The notes beneath the pieces were generated by a model, which was given only the letters and a program-made list of their open reading frames with translations, did not search any database and was not told the DNA's origin. From Actinobacteria bacterium RBG_16_64_13 (GTDB taxonomy: Bacteria; Actinomycetota; Thermoleophilia; RBG-16-64-13), in NCBI GenBank assembly GCA_001768675.1, contig MELN01000006.1, positions 59,964 through 65,802 on the forward strand: DNA of 5,839 nt. The letters are read 5' to 3'. Of the stretch, positions 3,628-5,839 are shown piece after piece; position 1 is the stretch's first letter; every line of letters starts with the position of its first letter. Both the position numbers and the translations under genes were made by a program.

Positions 3628-5819
3628 TCATCCTGGAGACCTTGTTCAAGGGCTGCTATCTGCGGCGCAAGTGGATTCAATCCCCGGGCCTTGTCCAAAT
3701 AGGTCCGCGCCAAGTTCAGCAGCTCCTCTGAAGAGGATACACCTGCCGCGAAGGAAGCATCGCGCGCCGCGAGGAGCATCTCCGCGGATTTGTAGTGGTA
3801 AAGCCAGCCCCCGGGCTCTCGCTCGGTAGCGGCCGCCCAGGATTCTGCCGCCTGCATGAACTGCGCGACACGCTCCATCGAGCCTTCAGGCGCTTGAACG
3901 GCGGCCAGCCAGTGGGCGTTGGCCCGGACCACGAAGGGCAGCGTGGCGGTGGGATCGATGGAGGCAGCGGTCTGGGCGCGGGTGGTCATGGTCTTCAGGT
4001 CCGGCGACCCGGACGCCAAGCTGGAGTAACGGAGGGAGAGGTAGGGGAGAGCGGCCGAGACGATCACGGCGAGCGCCAGGAAAGCAAGCACCGGGCGAGT
4101 GAGATGCCGGCGAGACGCGAAAGACGGCTTAGCCGGACTCGCGGCCGGGCCGGCGCCCACCAGCCCGCCCAGCAGCATCATGGCCGGCAGCGAGGTGGCG
4201 GCCATCTGCCACAACCAGTCGGCAGAGGAGTGGATGAACCAAGAGATGACGGCCGTCAGGCCGGCGGCCAGAACAGCTTTGGTCATCCGGTCGTCGGAGC
4301 GGAAGCGTAGCATCGCCGTACGGACCACGGCCACGAAGAAGAACGCGAGCCAAAGCAACAGTCCGGGAAGACCAAGTTCGGCCAGGAGCTGCATGGGTTG
4401 GCTGTGGGGCTGCTTCACGTCCGTCAGGGTCACGCGGTGCTGGTAGTAGTAGAACTCGTAATTCTGCGCACCTACGCCCAGGACGGGGTTGTCTTCGAAC
4501 GCCTGGGCGGCTACCTTCCATTGCTGCACGCGGCCATTGAGCGCAAGTTCTGTGAAGCGAGTGTCGCCGGCGGCGCCGGTGCCTCTGTCGCTGGTGAGCT
4601 CCGTCCATTGCTCGCTGAGGTACTCATCTAGACCGCCGCTACGCACGTCGGCATAGACGAGCCCCCCGATGACTCCGCCCGCAGCCAGAACCACCAACAC
4701 GACGCCTATCAGTACGGCGAGTCGCCGCGACAACGGCCCGATCACGCGTTCCACGAGCCAGCTCGCCGCCCAGGCAGCCGCCACTATCAGGACCGAGTAG
4801 CCCATGGCTCTGAAAGCACTGCCAAGCGCGGTTTCCAGAGGTATTCGATCGTTGAACGACGAGTACACATCGTTGATGGTGGACCAAAAGAGGGCCATGG
4901 GCAGCGCCACAATGGCCAGGTGGACGAGCGCGCGGAAGCGGTTGGGCGAGAAGATGACGAAGAAGGGCAAGGCCAAGAAGAAAGTCCAGAACGCCCCGCG
5001 CGATTGTGGCAATAGCGCCAACTGGAACAAGAAGACGCTCAGCGCGAGAAGCAATGGCTGCATAGCCAAGAGCAGGACGTGTCGCCTGCTCTCTCCGCCC
5101 GCCGCTCGCCAGGCCCCATCGATGCCACTGGCCGTACCTAGAGCCAGCCAGAACCCGATCATGAGCAGGGCGGCCAGGGCGTTGAAGTAGCTGATGGGGT
5201 ACTGAAGGCGGGAATGCGCGAAGAAGCGCGTGGGATCGGCCATCGTGCTCAGACGGATCACGATCACCAGGCCTACGATGACTACGGTTCCGATCACCAG
5301 TGCCGTCAGGACCCTCATTCCCTTTGAGCCCGTCCAACGGACGGCAGCGAACACGAGGGCTATGGTCACCGCGTAGAAGAGGGTGCGGTTGGTCTCTTCC
5401 CACGTGTTGGAGAGGCTGGTGGCCCAAAAGAGGCTTGCTGCCGTCCAGACGGCCTGAGCGGCGAACAGGCCGAGCAGGACCTTCTGGAGACGTCCCACGT
5501 GCACCGGGGGAGCGCTCAGAATCACCACTAGGGCCAGCGCGGCCAGCCCGATGACGGAGGCGAGCCATTCGGACGGAGGGTAGGCGCCGCCGCGGAAGGC
5601 CAGGTTGAGACACATGGCGCACAGCACGGCGATGACAAAGACGCCTGCAATGACCCCGGCCCGGTTCCGTGCGTGACTCTGGGGCTGTGCGGCACGCCGC
5701 CGGCTTCTGCGGGCAGGCGGCGCCTCGGCGGCTGGTGGCATCGCGGCGGGCGGTGCCGGGAGGGCCGGCGGCGCGACGTCGGATCCTGCTCCAGCGCTTG
5801 TGAGGTCGTCAGTAAGCAC
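3615..5819 (-). CDS. O-antigen ligase/Wzy-polymerase family membrane protein with TPR-like C-terminus
   Basis: A 734-residue polytopic membrane protein. Residues 1-54 are Pro/Ala-rich and end in basic RRSRRRAAQ, a probable cytoplasmic extension. About 14-15 hydrophobic helices follow between 55 and 594. Family landmarks: RLQYPISYFNALA (204-216), LLPQSRGAFW (269-278), and the Wzy_C region with the large external loop, WKVAAQAFEDNPVLGVG (434-450), then PHS with H472 and LLAELGLPGLLLWL (478-491). These proteins polymerise or ligate undecaprenyl-linked glycans on the outer face of the membrane. In a Gram-positive context a Wzy-like polymerase or glycan-to-wall ligase fits better than an LPS ligase, but the sequence does not decide. 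Residues of about 603-734 lie after the last helix and show TPR-like helices (AESWAAATEREPGGWLYHY; LARTYLDKARGLNPLAPQ). The start is GTG at 5817-5819: an in-frame TGA nine bases further upstream excludes a longer form. The Shine-Dalgarno sequence is poor (AAAGG abuts the GTG), which suggests translational coupling. Confidence 0.9.
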   Translation of the reverse strand: MLTDDLTSAGAGSDVAPPALPAPPAAMPPAAEAPPARRSRRRAAQPQSHARNRAGVIAGVFVIAVLCAMCLNLAFRGGAYPPSEWLASVIGLAALALVVILSAPPVHVGRLQKVLLGLFAAQAVWTAASLFWATSLSNTWEETNRTLFYAVTIALVFAAVRWTGSKGMRVLTALVIGTVVIVGLVIVIRLSTMADPTRFFAHSRLQYPISYFNALAALLMIGFWLALGTASGIDGAWRAAGGESRRHVLLLAMQPLLLALSVFLFQLALLPQSRGAFWTFFLALPFFVIFSPNRFRALVHLAIVALPMALFWSTINDVYSSFNDRIPLETALGSAFRAMGYSVLIVAAAWAASWLVERVIGPLSRRLAVLIGVVLVVLAAGGVIGGLVYADVRSGGLDEYLSEQWTELTSDRGTGAAGDTRFTELALNGRVQQWKVAAQAFEDNPVLGVGAQNYEFYYYQHRVTLTDVKQPHSQPMQLLAELGLPGLLLWLAFFFVAVVRTAMLRFRSDDRMTKAVLAAGLTAVISWFIHSSADWLWQMAATSLPAMMLLGGLVGAGPAASPAKPSFASRRHLTRPVLAFLALAVIVSAALPYLSLRYSSLASGSPDLKTMTTRAQTAASIDPTATLPFVVRANAHWLAAVQAPEGSMERVAQFMQAAESWAAATEREPGGWLYHYKSAEMLLAARDASFAAGVSSSEELLNLARTYLDKARGLNPLAPQIAALEQGLQDDALD

Positions 5820-5838
5820 CTTTGCGTGTCACCACCAC
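5809..5838 (-). CDS. Possible C-terminal tail of an upstream minus-strand gene
   Basis: One frame entering from the right edge stays open and reads VVVTRKGAY before a TGA at 5809-5811, overlapping the GTG start of the polymerase-family gene by 11 bases. Such an overlap would explain that gene's weak ribosome binding site through translational coupling. With only nine codons visible this could be chance; no family can be assigned. Confidence 0.22.
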   Translation of the reverse strand: MVVTRKGAY

Positions 5839-5839
5839 G

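Noticed and set aside
3795..4310. Plus-strand open frame opposite the polymerase-family gene
   Set aside because: Low-complexity Arg/Gly-rich product and no ribosome binding site; explained by GC-rich antisense bias.
4639..5622. Long minus-strand open frame of 327 codons inside the polymerase-family gene
   Set aside because: Its product is rich in R, G, P and H with no membrane helices or motifs, typical of an off-frame reading of GC-rich coding DNA; the 734-residue frame carries the family motifs.

Overview
The window is GC-rich and reads as part of an exopolysaccharide/capsule locus. The most likely source is a Gram-positive, high-GC bacterium, probably a lineage of Actinomycetota outside the well-studied genera. 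The support is a BY-kinase with an EADLRRP Walker A' motif, GTG and possibly leaderless starts, and two tiny secreted proteins with an FPFTG sorting-like C-terminus (motif, hydrophobic helix, RRL-R tail). The phylum is an inference, not something read directly from a marker gene.

Layout, left to right. Bases 1-120 hold the first 40 codons of a minus-strand membrane-anchored protein that runs off the left edge. A 144-base divergent spacer follows. A plus-strand PHP-type protein-tyrosine phosphatase (CpsB/YwqE family) occupies 265-1044. Convergent to it is a small secreted FPFTG protein on the minus strand (1069-1422, 'copy 1'). A second divergent spacer leads to a plus-strand Wzc-like chain-length regulator/BY-kinase (1549-3201) that ends in a Gly-Tyr tail. 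Convergent to that, sharing a CTAG stop-codon palindrome, is a second small FPFTG protein on the minus strand (3198-3548, 'copy 2'). Upstream of it, on the same strand, is a large polytopic O-antigen ligase/polymerase-family protein with a C-terminal TPR-like region (3615-5819). The last bases may hold the tail of a further minus-strand gene.

How the genes may work together. The BY-kinase tail and the phosphatase form the familiar phosphorylation/dephosphorylation pair that tunes polysaccharide polymerisation. The ligase/polymerase-family protein is the enzyme that would polymerise or transfer the undecaprenyl-linked glycan outside the membrane.

The unexpected element is the pair of small paralogues, about 57% identical by hand count. 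Each is set tail-to-tail against one of the two signalling genes. Each has a signal peptide, a mature domain of about 60 residues and a cell-wall-sorting-like C-terminus. Copy 2 carries a near-canonical EF-hand loop. Copy 2 also has a TTGACA/TATGCT promoter in front of it and an intrinsic-terminator-like hairpin behind it, the latter lying antisense inside the codons of the kinase's tyrosine tail. These small proteins, and their antisense link to the kinase, are the best candidates here for something undescribed. I saw no tRNA, rRNA, CRISPR array, insertion sequence or replication origin.
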